Below the pieces are notes generated by a model, which did not search any database, was not told where the DNA came from, and saw only the letters and a program-made list of their open reading frames with translations. A stretch of DNA of 34,318 nucleotides from Bacteroidota bacterium (GTDB lineage: Bacteria > Bacteroidota > Bacteroidia > Cytophagales > Cytophagaceae): the NCBI GenBank assembly GCA_023428135.1, contig JAEYZG010000066.1, positions 1 through 34,318 of the forward strand, in the 5' to 3' direction. Each line of letters begins with the position of its first letter. The stretch's first letter is position 1. Below, one piece after another: positions 17,369 through 25,550 of the stretch. The position numbers were made by a program, and so were the translations under genes.

Positions 17369-18496
17369 TTAATAAATTAAAATTTCCCCTCTTGCCGAAT
17401 TTCCATTCTTATACTCTAGAAAGTAAATATACAAACCTGGAGCGGAAATTCCTCCGGACAAGGTTTGTCCATCCCATGTAAAGTCCTCGCCTGAAGAAAC
17501 ATTACCGCTAAAGACCACGACACCTGCACGATTTCTGATGGTTATAGTTGCCTCACCTTCAACTTTAATATTAATGGTTTCATTATATGCAGGATTGAAA
17601 CTATATGTTTGCTTTGCCTTTATGCATTCCCTGCTTCCTATTTCCACCAGATCTTTCACATGCATCAGGCATCCATTTGCATCTTTAACACTTACAGCAT
17701 AATTGCCTGAAGGTAAATTTGAAAAAATATTTGACGACTGCCACAATGTATCTCCTACAGTGCTTGATATGCCATAAGTTAAAGGATTCACGTAAGGTTC
17801 TGTTTTTCCCACGATCAATCTTCCATCCTCTTTATCCATACATGCAGGTTCAGATTTAACTTTAGCCTGTATTGTTTTTAAAGCACAACGAATTTCAACT
17901 ACCAGAGGAAGTAATTCTTTTTTATCCTGATCGTCCTTGGCAATTACTACTGGTTCATTATCAGAGCCAATTAATGCGTCAGCAAAAGCAGGTGTTTCTA
18001 AACGTTCCGATTCAGCTTGCTTTTCAACATCTTTTACCTTCCTGCTATTTCCCTCAGTCTTTTTACTTTTGATTGAAGTTGCAATCTCCTCAGGGGCTGT
18101 ACCAGCTGATTTTACTTCCGGATTTTGATTAGATTTTAAATGACCTGAATCTACAACTGCACTATTCTGCTTTACTGCTTCATTCCCAAGTATTAAATAT
18201 ACCATGACAGCTGAAGCGATCAAAGCCAATCCTCCAAACAGGAATAATTTTCCCTTGTTCAATGATTTTTGATTGCTTCTTACCTTTCCGGATGAAAAGT
18301 CTTCATCCATCATTGACTTTAAAGCATGCAGCCTATCTCCGAGAATCAGATCATTGGCAAGTTTCTGATTTTCCACCAATGTTTTGAATTCAACATCCTG
18401 AGCCAATCTCAAATTAAAGCTCTCTTTCTCAGATTCAGTAAGAGCATCCGAGAGGTAGCGATCTATAAGTTCTAATGTTTCCTCCCCGATGTTCAT
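17369..18496 (-). CDS. Anti-sigma-factor-like membrane protein with cargo-like periplasmic C-terminus
   Basis: A 375-residue protein without a cleavable signal peptide. An N-terminal cytoplasmic segment of ~80 residues (ELIDRYLSDALTESEKESFN, typical of Bacteroidota anti-sigma proteins) is followed by one TM helix (84-104) with lysines on its inner side. The periplasmic part has a Lys/Glu-rich linker (about 110-205), a SprB-repeat-like module (209-298; LPSGNYAVSVKDANGC) and a CHU_C-like domain (299-375; WDGQTLSGG, APGLYIYFLEY). The last two copy the order of the C-terminal modules of the downstream LRR protein. Its ATG overlaps the sigma stop codon (ATGA). I infer that it holds the sigma factor at the membrane and senses T9SS export. 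Confidence 0.8.
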   Translation of the reverse strand: MNIGEETLELIDRYLSDALTESEKESFNLRLAQDVEFKTLVENQKLANDLILGDRLHALKSMMDEDFSSGKVRSNQKSLNKGKLFLFGGLALIASAVMVYLILGNEAVKQNSAVVDSGHLKSNQNPEVKSAGTAPEEIATSIKSKKTEGNSRKVKDVEKQAESERLETPAFADALIGSDNEPVVIAKDDQDKKELLPLVVEIRCALKTIQAKVKSEPACMDKEDGRLIVGKTEPYVNPLTYGISSTVGDTLWQSSNIFSNLPSGNYAVSVKDANGCLMHVKDLVEIGSRECIKAKQTYSFNPAYNETINIKVEGEATITIRNRAGVVVFSGNVSSGEDFTWDGQTLSGGISAPGLYIYFLEYKNGNSARGEILIY

Positions 18497-19065
18497 GATT
18501 TTAAAAGGTCTTTAATTTCTTCATTAGCAGATATATACTCAAGAAGCTTTTGCTTGCATCTGTAATTTTGGGTTTTGGCTACGTTTTCGTTCAAAAAGCC
18601 CATCTTCACTGCGATCTCTTTCATATTCAGTCTTTCATAAGAGGAGTAAGAAAGCAATTCTCTGCATTTCTCCCCAAGTCTTTCGAATAAGACTTTATAC
18701 GCATTCCATTTTTCACTCATAATAAGAGCAATAAGAGGATTGTTACCTGTCTCTTCAAATTGTTCAAGAAGATCGGCATCTACTTCCCTGTTTAGCTTCC
18801 TGACTTTATTAATCCAAACATTCCTGCTGATACCCATTATAAAAGCACTTAAATCTACTATTCTGTCATATTTATTTTCTATAATATATTTATAGAAAAT
18901 AATTATAGATTCCTGAAAAACATCTTTACAGTCATCTATGCAACCACTATTACCGGAAACATACTTTTCCACCTTAGGATAAATTTCCTTGTACATCCAC
19001 TGCAACACTTCTCTGTCATTGCCATTCCTGATGTTTTCAGCAATATGTTCCAGACTGTATTTCAA
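18493..19065 (-). CDS. ECF-type RNA polymerase sigma factor
   Basis: A 190-residue sigma-70 family protein with only regions 2 and 4. Region 2 spans about 21-92 (CKDVFQESIIIFYKYI, then FIMGISRNVWINKVRK). Region 4 spans about 118-182 with a helix-turn-helix at 147-174 (MKEIAVKMGFLNENVAKTQNYR). The only start giving the full region 2 is TTG at 19065, since a stop codon lies just upstream in frame. Its stop overlaps the anti-sigma start by 4 nt, so the pair is translationally coupled. The promoters it recognises are unknown; the divergent PorP/SprF gene and its own operon are natural candidates. Confidence 0.9.
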   Translation of the reverse strand: MKYSLEHIAENIRNGNDREVLQWMYKEIYPKVEKYVSGNSGCIDDCKDVFQESIIIFYKYIIENKYDRIVDLSAFIMGISRNVWINKVRKLNREVDADLLEQFEETGNNPLIALIMSEKWNAYKVLFERLGEKCRELLSYSSYERLNMKEIAVKMGFLNENVAKTQNYRCKQKLLEYISANEEIKDLLKS

Positions 19066-19431
19066 GATATTTTAATTTGAATAGCTTTAATATAACTAGT
19101 ACAGACAAACAATTACAAAGTAACACGTAATTGATCGATTTTATGAGAATGTTCGTATGGCCAGGAGGCATTAAAACTGCCTTCTGCAACCGAAAATTCA
19201 ACCTTTTTGTCTGATACGTAAATCATTGCTTTATATTCCTGTCCGTAAAAAAATAATATATCCTACCCCCGAAAAAACTTATTTCTTGCCTCTAATGACA
19301 AGCACTATCTGCTTTTAACTGCGTATAAAAGTTCGGGAAAAAGAAGTACTTTAGCGAATTAGACAAATCCAAGAAATAATTTACCATAAAAAACAAATCT
19401 GGGAAAATCAGATCAATAAATTGATATAAGT
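19066..19431. promoter_or_regulatory. Divergent intergenic region between the sigma operon and the PorP/SprF gene
   Basis: This must carry the promoters of two divergent units. I see no full TTTG-N20-TANNTTTG match on either strand; TACTTTAG near 19348 is a partial -7 box facing the PorP gene. A small AGGCA...TGCCT hairpin lies at 19166-19182. Lack of a consensus housekeeping promoter would fit control by the neighbouring ECF sigma, but that is inference. Confidence 0.45.
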
Positions 19432-20349
19432 GTGAGGATCTTTTTTGTCTACATATCGTTAGTTTTTATCTATTATTCATCTCATGCTCAGGACGCTAAT
19501 ATTTATCCATTAAACTTTTTACGTTTAAAAAATAATTACCTATTTGAAAATCCTGCCGCATCTACTCTGACAGAAAAGGGAGAGATAAATTTATTGCACA
19601 GTGCATTTTCAGGACTACTAAACAATGTTGGAATTAATTACCTGGATGCCTCCTATAGTCTGGGAAAATCAATTGATACACCCATTCATACTTTTGGAAT
19701 TACCATTCATTCTGAATATGAAACTGAAATATTAAAAAGAAACCGAATATACCTTCGGTATTGCCGGAGCATACAGCTCAGTTCTACCGTCAAGCTGGCA
19801 GCAGCACTTCAGGGCGGAGTATTTAATTATCTGGTTAAAAGCACTCAAAACAGTTCCGGCAGATCCTCTGCAATTCCTGATGCGTCTGTAGGTTTGTGGC
19901 TTGCAGGCAGGAAGTTTAACATAGGAATATCAGGTGTTCAGTTACTCGCTTCAGAAATAGAACCGGTATATAGAACTTATGCATTGGGCAGATACTTAAA
20001 TCTGTTTATGGATTACAGAAAAGAAATCTCTCCTAATACAGACTTGGTTCTGGGAATGAAGCTTTATAAAGGAAATGGTTATTATGAAGGTCTGTGGTTT
20101 TCAGGAACATTAGAGTTTATGCAAAATTTCAGCGCAGGTGTAAATTATATATGGAAAAGTGGCCCTGTGTTTTCTCTGGGAATAATAAAGTTTAACTTCT
20201 TAAAAATCCGTAATGATTTATACTTTTCATATTTTCACCCGACAAGCGCCAATCATCTGGCTAATACAGGCAGATATGAAGTCAGTATCCATATATTCCC
20301 TTTTAACGTAGGGGAAAAAGATCAACCTAATGATGAGGATTCGGAATAA
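19432..20349 (+). CDS. PorP/SprF-family type IX secretion membrane protein
   Basis: A 305-residue outer-membrane protein. The signal peptide (about 1-20, ending SSHAQ) is followed by a short N-terminal region containing FENPAAS, the conserved NPA-type motif of PorP/SprF proteins. Amphipathic beta strands run to the C-terminus (SAGVNYIWKSGPVFSLGII, RYEVSIHIFPF), giving a predicted 14-ish-strand barrel. PorP/SprF proteins work with T9SS and are typically linked to substrates with type B C-terminal domains. This fits the divergent LRR/CHU_C gene. The start is GTG at 19432; the frame closes at a stop five codons upstream and no ATG would keep the signal peptide. Confidence 0.85.
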   Translation: MRIFFVYISLVFIYYSSHAQDANIYPLNFLRLKNNYLFENPAASTLTEKGEINLLHSAFSGLLNNVGINYLDASYSLGKSIDTPIHTFGITIHSEYETEILKRNRIYLRYCRSIQLSSTVKLAAALQGGVFNYLVKSTQNSSGRSSAIPDASVGLWLAGRKFNIGISGVQLLASEIEPVYRTYALGRYLNLFMDYRKEISPNTDLVLGMKLYKGNGYYEGLWFSGTLEFMQNFSAGVNYIWKSGPVFSLGIIKFNFLKIRNDLYFSYFHPTSANHLANTGRYEVSIHIFPFNVGEKDQPNDEDSE

Positions 20350-20441
20350 TCACGACCATTAATAGGCTCTGAATTGCAAGTTTTAAAAAAAGAAGTAGTT
20401 TGCATTTTCAAAATGATATTTTAAAACCTAAACAAGAAACT

Positions 20442-20879
20442 ATGTTAGACCAAATAATTCAACTTGGTAAAGACCACCTTTCGGACACTTTAATGAACAA
20501 AGAAAACCTGACCAGCAAGCAAGTCAATGATACCTTTGATCTTGCCAAGGGGTCATTTTTTGATACTTTAAAAGACCAGGCATTATCCGGCAACCTTTCT
20601 CAGATAAAAGACCTGTTTAATGGTAATACCTCTGCTGGAGGATCTATTTCTACATTGGTCTCTAATAAACTTGCAGAACAGCTTTCTTCAAGACTGAATA
20701 TGTCTCAAGCCCAAGCACGTTCAATTACAAATATCGTTGTCCCATTCCTGATCAATAAATTCAGCAGTAAGGAAACAGGAACAGCAAACAGCAGTGAAGA
20801 CCTTATGAAGCTATTCGGGATAAATCCGGACAACATTCTTGGTGGCCTTGGTTCTAAGCTGGGTGGATTTTTTAAATAA
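20442..20879 (+). CDS. Small DUF937-like protein of unknown function
   Basis: A 145-residue protein starting MLDQIIQLGKDHLSDTL. It is helical and rich in Leu, Ser and Asn, with a central SQIKDLFNGN segment, LAEQLSSRLNMSQAQARSITNIVVPFLINKF, and a Gly-rich end (ILGGLGSKLGGFF). The overall pattern resembles DUF937/YidB-like proteins, but I am not certain. No signal peptide or TM segment is seen, so it is likely cytoplasmic. An upstream in-frame TTG at 20400 would add 14 residues; the ATG at 20442 is preferred. It lies 92 nt after the PorP/SprF gene on the same strand, and its stop codon is part of a perfect palindrome. Confidence 0.7.
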   Translation: MLDQIIQLGKDHLSDTLMNKENLTSKQVNDTFDLAKGSFFDTLKDQALSGNLSQIKDLFNGNTSAGGSISTLVSNKLAEQLSSRLNMSQAQARSITNIVVPFLINKFSSKETGTANSSEDLMKLFGINPDNILGGLGSKLGGFFK

Positions 20880-20924
20880 CAAATTTAAGGAGAGGTAAAG
20901 CTTTACCTCTCCTTAAATTTGTTA
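20877..20924. terminator. Perfect 48-bp palindromic bidirectional terminator
   Basis: The 24-bp arms are exact reverse complements with no spacer (centre at 20900/20901, GGTAAAG|CTTTACC). The first three bases are the stop codon TAA of the plus-strand gene. The last three are the stop codon of the minus-strand gene. As RNA it would form a long hairpin with a U-containing 3' arm for both convergent transcripts. Confidence 0.85.
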
Positions 20925-23900
20925 ATGACTTTTAATTACTTTTGAATATTTAATCTCTTCTCCACAAACAACTTTAATCAGGTACAAACCAATAATTAAG
21001 CTGGGATTAAACATAATCAATTCATTATTTCTGGCTCCTAACTGTTGACAAACCAGCTTTCCTGTAATGTCAAAGAGGTACAAATCAGATATATCACCTG
21101 AGGCCCCATTAATAGATACAGCAAACTCATTCAAAAATGGATTCGGATAAACAGCTATTGTCAAACCTTCTGAATGTAAAGAATCCTGAGATGGTAAAAG
21201 ATCTATCCTTTCATTGCCATTACATTTATTTACGCTTCTTTTAGGATCTGTTGTACTTTCCTCTGAGAGAAATTCACCCAGGTATCCAGGATTATCATTT
21301 GAACTTTGATCTATAAGGGTTTGGCCATTTTTTTCTCTGAACCTCCAATAACCGACAAGACCTCCGGCAGATGATGAAAATATCACTCCAAGATCACGTA
21401 AAATTTCTACGCCAGTTCTTGCGACATTCCAAAGCTTTACTTCCCTCACATAACCGTTTGCAGGAATGCTTTGTCCAGCATCACAACCAATCAATACCGG
21501 GTTTAAAGAACTTAATGCATTTTGTCCGGAAACATATTTGGAATAACCTATTATATTACCATCCAGATAAAACCTCACAACAAAGCCGGATCCAGACTTA
21601 GTTGCACTTACAGCAACAGAATAACATTCTCCTGCATATAAATTTATATTCACATTATTTTTCTTTGCCACTTCACTTAAAACAGTTTTACCTCCGACAA
21701 TTAATCCAAGTCGGTTTGCATCAGCTACAAAGAAACGAACTCCATTTGTAGTATCTTTTTCATAAATAACAGTTTTTGATCCATACAAAGGATTCAAAAG
21801 TTTCATTTCTGCTTCTATTGAGAACCCTCCCTGAAAATTATAATTGGAGGTATGCGGAATGGTCATAACATCAAGCTTTCCTGCCGGAGCCGAATTGAAA
21901 GTCACCCCATATAAGCTCTCAGCTTTTCCAGGTCCTGATTCTCTAATAGGGTCATCGGTGCTCACATTACCATTTTCGCCAAGCCAACCATGATTTTCAT
22001 AAGGACTATCGCTAATAGCATGTTGACTTCCATCACACTCATTAAAGTTCCAGGACCCAATTAATCCAACTGTAGAATATGGAAAGCTTTTTTCAAGATT
22101 ATCAGTCAGCTGCATTTCTGATCTTGCCACATTCCAAAAACGCAAATAGTCCATACTACCAGTAAAAGAAGACACCCCAACATCAGCACCCGGATCGTAG
22201 CCGATGTAAAGATTGCCAGAAGCAGCAAATAAACTGATGTTATAAACCTGCACCCCTACTGCATATCCATCAAGATAAAAGGTAAATCTATTTCCTCCAC
22301 TTCTGGTTAATCCTATATGATACCAGACTCCATCTCCACGCAAGTCAGACAAACTTATAGTATTGCTTTCAAGATATATGCTGTTGCCGGCTGTATCATA
22401 AAAGGTGAACACAAGTTTTCGTGTCAGGTAGTTATAGCCAAACATATATCCTTTGCTGGTATTTCCGTAAGCCTTAGTGGATAATATTTCTAAAATTCCA
22501 TTATCTACCTGAGATGCATTCATCTTTATCCTTGTCTCAATTGTAAAATCAGCATCTCCAGGATTAAAAAATGTCGCATTTGGCACAGAAACCCTTTGAG
22601 GAGCTACAAACATAAGAGCTCCCGTTCCAATAAATGTAACAGAACTATCAGCACCTGCCCTGAAAAACCCAGAGTTATTGACTACTTCAATTCTTATCCT
22701 GTAATTATTCCCATGGTGAATATTAGGAGGCAAAATGGCCACGATCTGTCCAGGCAATGTATTAGCAGAGCCCAAAATAATTTTCTGAGGTCCAAAATAA
22801 CCGTCAGGTCCCGAAAGAACAGCATTATAAGTAACATCAGAAGGAAGCCCCACACTTGAGCCACTTACATAAATAACAAATGTATCACCCAAACATTTGT
22901 TATCAATAATAATTGGGTCAATTGAAAGTGAAAACTCTGAAGCAAATTCATAAGCCCCTACATCAAATGATGCCCCCTGTCCCGACCGCACAATTCCCTT
23001 TATATCATCTGTAAGACCATACATCGTAACGATAGTTGTTCCTTTATCAATAGCAAGACTACTATTGGATGTAAGATTAAAATCTTTGTTCAATGGATCC
23101 TGGAAATTAAAAGCAGTGATAAGGTTATTTATATTAGCCTGCTCAACAGACGTTATCAGCGTTCCTCCTTTCCTAACAAGAGCATATCCTGAGGGTATGT
23201 TGGCCCCTAAGTTATTATATACATAGGAACTTATCCTGTTAGTAGCAGAGCCCACCTCCTGAATTTTAATACCATCATGAGATGGATTAATAATAGTATT
23301 ATTCAGGACGTAGAACGGTTTTGCTTTCGACTCAGCATTATTTGATCCTATATATATACCATTGTCCTTTGCATTAACAATAACATTGTTATAGATATAG
23401 ATATTTCCAAGCCCCACACATACAATTCCATTCTGAGTATAGCTATCTTCCGGATAGGCATAAATAAAATTATTATAACACCGTCCTGAAAATCCTGCGC
23501 CTAGCTGAATTCCATTATTCTGAAATTGGGCAAATGTTTGAAGCTTTCTTCCAAAACCATCAATACGATTGTTGAATACATATCCCCTTCCTGATGAAGT
23601 AGCTCCAACCTGAATTGCTTCCGCACCGGTGTTTACAACAATATTGTCATAGACACAAACACTATCCAGGCTATGCTGTGTATTCCCTGGCATCCAATTA
23701 GTATTTCCTATATACATCCCCTCTGCTTCAGTGTTGAAAATATAATTATCATGAATAAAAATTCTTCTCATTACAAATGCTGAAGGATTGTTATTACCAC
23801 CTGAAACTCCCAGCAATGCATTGTCTGTCTTAGCCATCAGACCGCAAAAACCGGAATTTCTTATTTCAACATGATCCACCTCTACACTTGTAGTCGTATC

Positions 23901-24329
23901 ACCTAATACAAGCGATATATGTGCTCCATTAAGCACAATGCCATATTGATCAGAAGATCCTGTACCCGTTAACTTTAAATTTTCACTATTAAAAAATTTA
24001 AACGCATACCCATAGGTTAAAGGAATATTAAATACAACCTGAGCCGAACAATTTTTGAAAACATAAGGAGCATTAATACCTCCATCTTTTGAACCGTTGA
24101 AATTCCTGATCATTAAAGGAGCCGTTCTGGTTCCGGATTGAAAACAAATAATGCGTTTGTTTTTGGGTAGTGTCGTAACAGAAAGAGTATTCCTGTCAAT
24201 TATAGTTGATCCTAAGGGAATAGTATAATCACAACCACAGGATTGAGCGAAAAGACTTTCATTATAGCTGATAAAAAACAATAAGAAAAACCATCTAAAA
24301 CTCCGCAAGGAGGCAATGCAGCGATTCAA
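20922..24329 (-). CDS. Large secreted beta-helix/LamG protein with T9SS type A sorting domain
   Basis: An 1135-residue predicted surface or secreted protein. Order of parts: signal peptide (about 1-29, ending LFAQ); parallel beta-helix region (about 35-455) with repeated N/G-rich turns such as YIYNNVIVNAKDNGIYIG; Ig-like segment (about 465-570); LamG/concanavalin-like domain (about 572-770; DFTIETRIKMN, GVWYHIGLTRS, FYLDGYAVG); a second LamG-like domain (about 808-1020); and a type A sorting domain (about 1050-1135; AVYPNPF, YLFDITGKLV, GLYLIKVV). The domains suggest polysaccharide binding or degradation at the cell surface; no catalytic residues were identified. The start is TTG at 24329, needed for the signal peptide. 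It is monocistronic. Confidence 0.87.
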   Translation of the reverse strand: MNRCIASLRSFRWFFLLFFISYNESLFAQSCGCDYTIPLGSTIIDRNTLSVTTLPKNKRIICFQSGTRTAPLMIRNFNGSKDGGINAPYVFKNCSAQVVFNIPLTYGYAFKFFNSENLKLTGTGSSDQYGIVLNGAHISLVLGDTTTSVEVDHVEIRNSGFCGLMAKTDNALLGVSGGNNNPSAFVMRRIFIHDNYIFNTEAEGMYIGNTNWMPGNTQHSLDSVCVYDNIVVNTGAEAIQVGATSSGRGYVFNNRIDGFGRKLQTFAQFQNNGIQLGAGFSGRCYNNFIYAYPEDSYTQNGIVCVGLGNIYIYNNVIVNAKDNGIYIGSNNAESKAKPFYVLNNTIINPSHDGIKIQEVGSATNRISSYVYNNLGANIPSGYALVRKGGTLITSVEQANINNLITAFNFQDPLNKDFNLTSNSSLAIDKGTTIVTMYGLTDDIKGIVRSGQGASFDVGAYEFASEFSLSIDPIIIDNKCLGDTFVIYVSGSSVGLPSDVTYNAVLSGPDGYFGPQKIILGSANTLPGQIVAILPPNIHHGNNYRIRIEVVNNSGFFRAGADSSVTFIGTGALMFVAPQRVSVPNATFFNPGDADFTIETRIKMNASQVDNGILEILSTKAYGNTSKGYMFGYNYLTRKLVFTFYDTAGNSIYLESNTISLSDLRGDGVWYHIGLTRSGGNRFTFYLDGYAVGVQVYNISLFAASGNLYIGYDPGADVGVSSFTGSMDYLRFWNVARSEMQLTDNLEKSFPYSTVGLIGSWNFNECDGSQHAISDSPYENHGWLGENGNVSTDDPIRESGPGKAESLYGVTFNSAPAGKLDVMTIPHTSNYNFQGGFSIEAEMKLLNPLYGSKTVIYEKDTTNGVRFFVADANRLGLIVGGKTVLSEVAKKNNVNINLYAGECYSVAVSATKSGSGFVVRFYLDGNIIGYSKYVSGQNALSSLNPVLIGCDAGQSIPANGYVREVKLWNVARTGVEILRDLGVIFSSSAGGLVGYWRFREKNGQTLIDQSSNDNPGYLGEFLSEESTTDPKRSVNKCNGNERIDLLPSQDSLHSEGLTIAVYPNPFLNEFAVSINGASGDISDLYLFDITGKLVCQQLGARNNELIMFNPSLIIGLYLIKVVCGEEIKYSKVIKSH

Positions 24330-24841
24330 TATTTTCTCCCTCTCTCTGCCTTTTATTCCTATAAAACAAAATCCTATTTAATTTCATATCCTTATATACT
24401 TAACAGTAAGATTTAAAAGGCCAATGAATTAAAAATGTTTAAATCCTAAAAAACAAAACCCACTAGGTTTCAAGGGCTAAACTTTCTGGACATTTATTGC
24501 TTTTACAAAAAGCCGTTTCTTCATTTATATTTATCCCGACAAGGCGATATATAGATATTGCCTCTACTGAAGATGGACTAAAAATGAAACCATGAATGGC
24601 AAAAGCTCAGTTGAGAAGTTAATAATTCAGCAATATCAGTTAATAGCTTATACACAAAGGCTGCTCTTATAAAGGGTAGCCTTTGTTATTTTAGATATTT
24701 ATTAAAGAATTCCAAAGTCATGTAAACAAAGAGTTGTAAACCGCCCATCCCTGCGAGTTATAACTTATATCAGAAGTAAAGAATATTATAAAATTCACTA
24801 AATTAAACTTTGATTTTAAATGAAGTTCGAAAATTAGTAAA
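24330..24841. other. Intergenic region upstream of the Crp/Fnr gene
   Basis: AT-rich stretch between divergent genes. I see no supported protein gene. It contains a terminator-like hairpin (24654-24686) that belongs to neither flanking gene, and an AAACTTTG -7-like box near 24806 for the Crp/Fnr gene. The part before the hairpin could encode a short RNA. Confidence 0.45.
24654..24690 (+). terminator. Orphan terminator-like hairpin
   Basis: Stem ACAAAGGCT (24654-24662) / AGCCTTTGT (24678-24686) with partial inner pairing, followed by TATTTTAG. No gene on the plus strand ends just before it. The upstream neighbour is the start of a minus-strand gene. Confidence 0.6.
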
Positions 24842-25438
24842 ATGGACCAGACTCCAAATATTCCGACCAGAAATGAACTTATAAAATACCTGTCTAAATA
24901 TATTAACCTTACAGAAGATGAAACCAACGCTATTCTGAAAGGTCTTGATATAAGGTATTACAAGAAAGGGGATATTCTGATAAAAGAGGGAGAGATTCCG
25001 GAGTTATGTTATTTCATTTTCAAAGGTTGTGTTCGTCAGTATTTCAATGTAGATGGGGAGGAAAAAACAACAGAGTTTTATACTGAAGGCCAGCCTATCT
25101 CAGTATTTCAGGGAACTAATATTAATAAAAAGTCTTCTTTCTTTCTATCGTGTCTCGAAGACTGTGTGATGTCTGTAGGGCCAATTATACCAGAGGATAC
25201 AGATATTGATCCTAAATTTATAACACTTTGCAAGACTGCTGCAGAAGATGAACTTTGCAGAACACAGGAAACTTTAGCCATGTACCGCCTTACCAATCCC
25301 GAAGAGAGATATCTTGAATTAATGAAAACCAAACCTGAGTTGATTGAACGAGTACCACAGTATTATCTTGCCAGCTATTTAGGTATTAAAGCCGAATCTT
25401 TAAGCAGGATCAGAAGAAGATTAACAAAGAAAACATAA
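24842..25438 (+). CDS. Crp/Fnr-family transcriptional regulator
   Basis: A 198-residue regulator. The cyclic-nucleotide-binding-like sensor domain covers about 10-125 (YYKKGDILIKEGEIPELCYFIFKG..., VDGEEKTTEFYTEGQPI). A dimerisation helix follows, then a short C-terminal helix-turn-helix (about 172-194; YLASYLGIKAESLSRIRRRL). It lacks the FNR four-cysteine cluster. The phosphate-binding arginine of CRP is not obvious, so the ligand may differ or be absent. The C-terminus is paralogous to the partial regulator at the left edge. The downstream putative barrel protein and MDR oxidoreductase on the same strand are likely targets by position. Confidence 0.92.
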   Translation: MDQTPNIPTRNELIKYLSKYINLTEDETNAILKGLDIRYYKKGDILIKEGEIPELCYFIFKGCVRQYFNVDGEEKTTEFYTEGQPISVFQGTNINKKSSFFLSCLEDCVMSVGPIIPEDTDIDPKFITLCKTAAEDELCRTQETLAMYRLTNPEERYLELMKTKPELIERVPQYYLASYLGIKAESLSRIRRRLTKKT

Positions 25439-25550
25439 CTATCAAAATCTTGCTGAAATTCCTTTCTTAACCAAAGTCAATCAGTTTTGTCCCGACCGTG
25501 ATTTATGTTTGCACTGATTTTTAACATGGCATAAAATAAAAACGGCGCAA

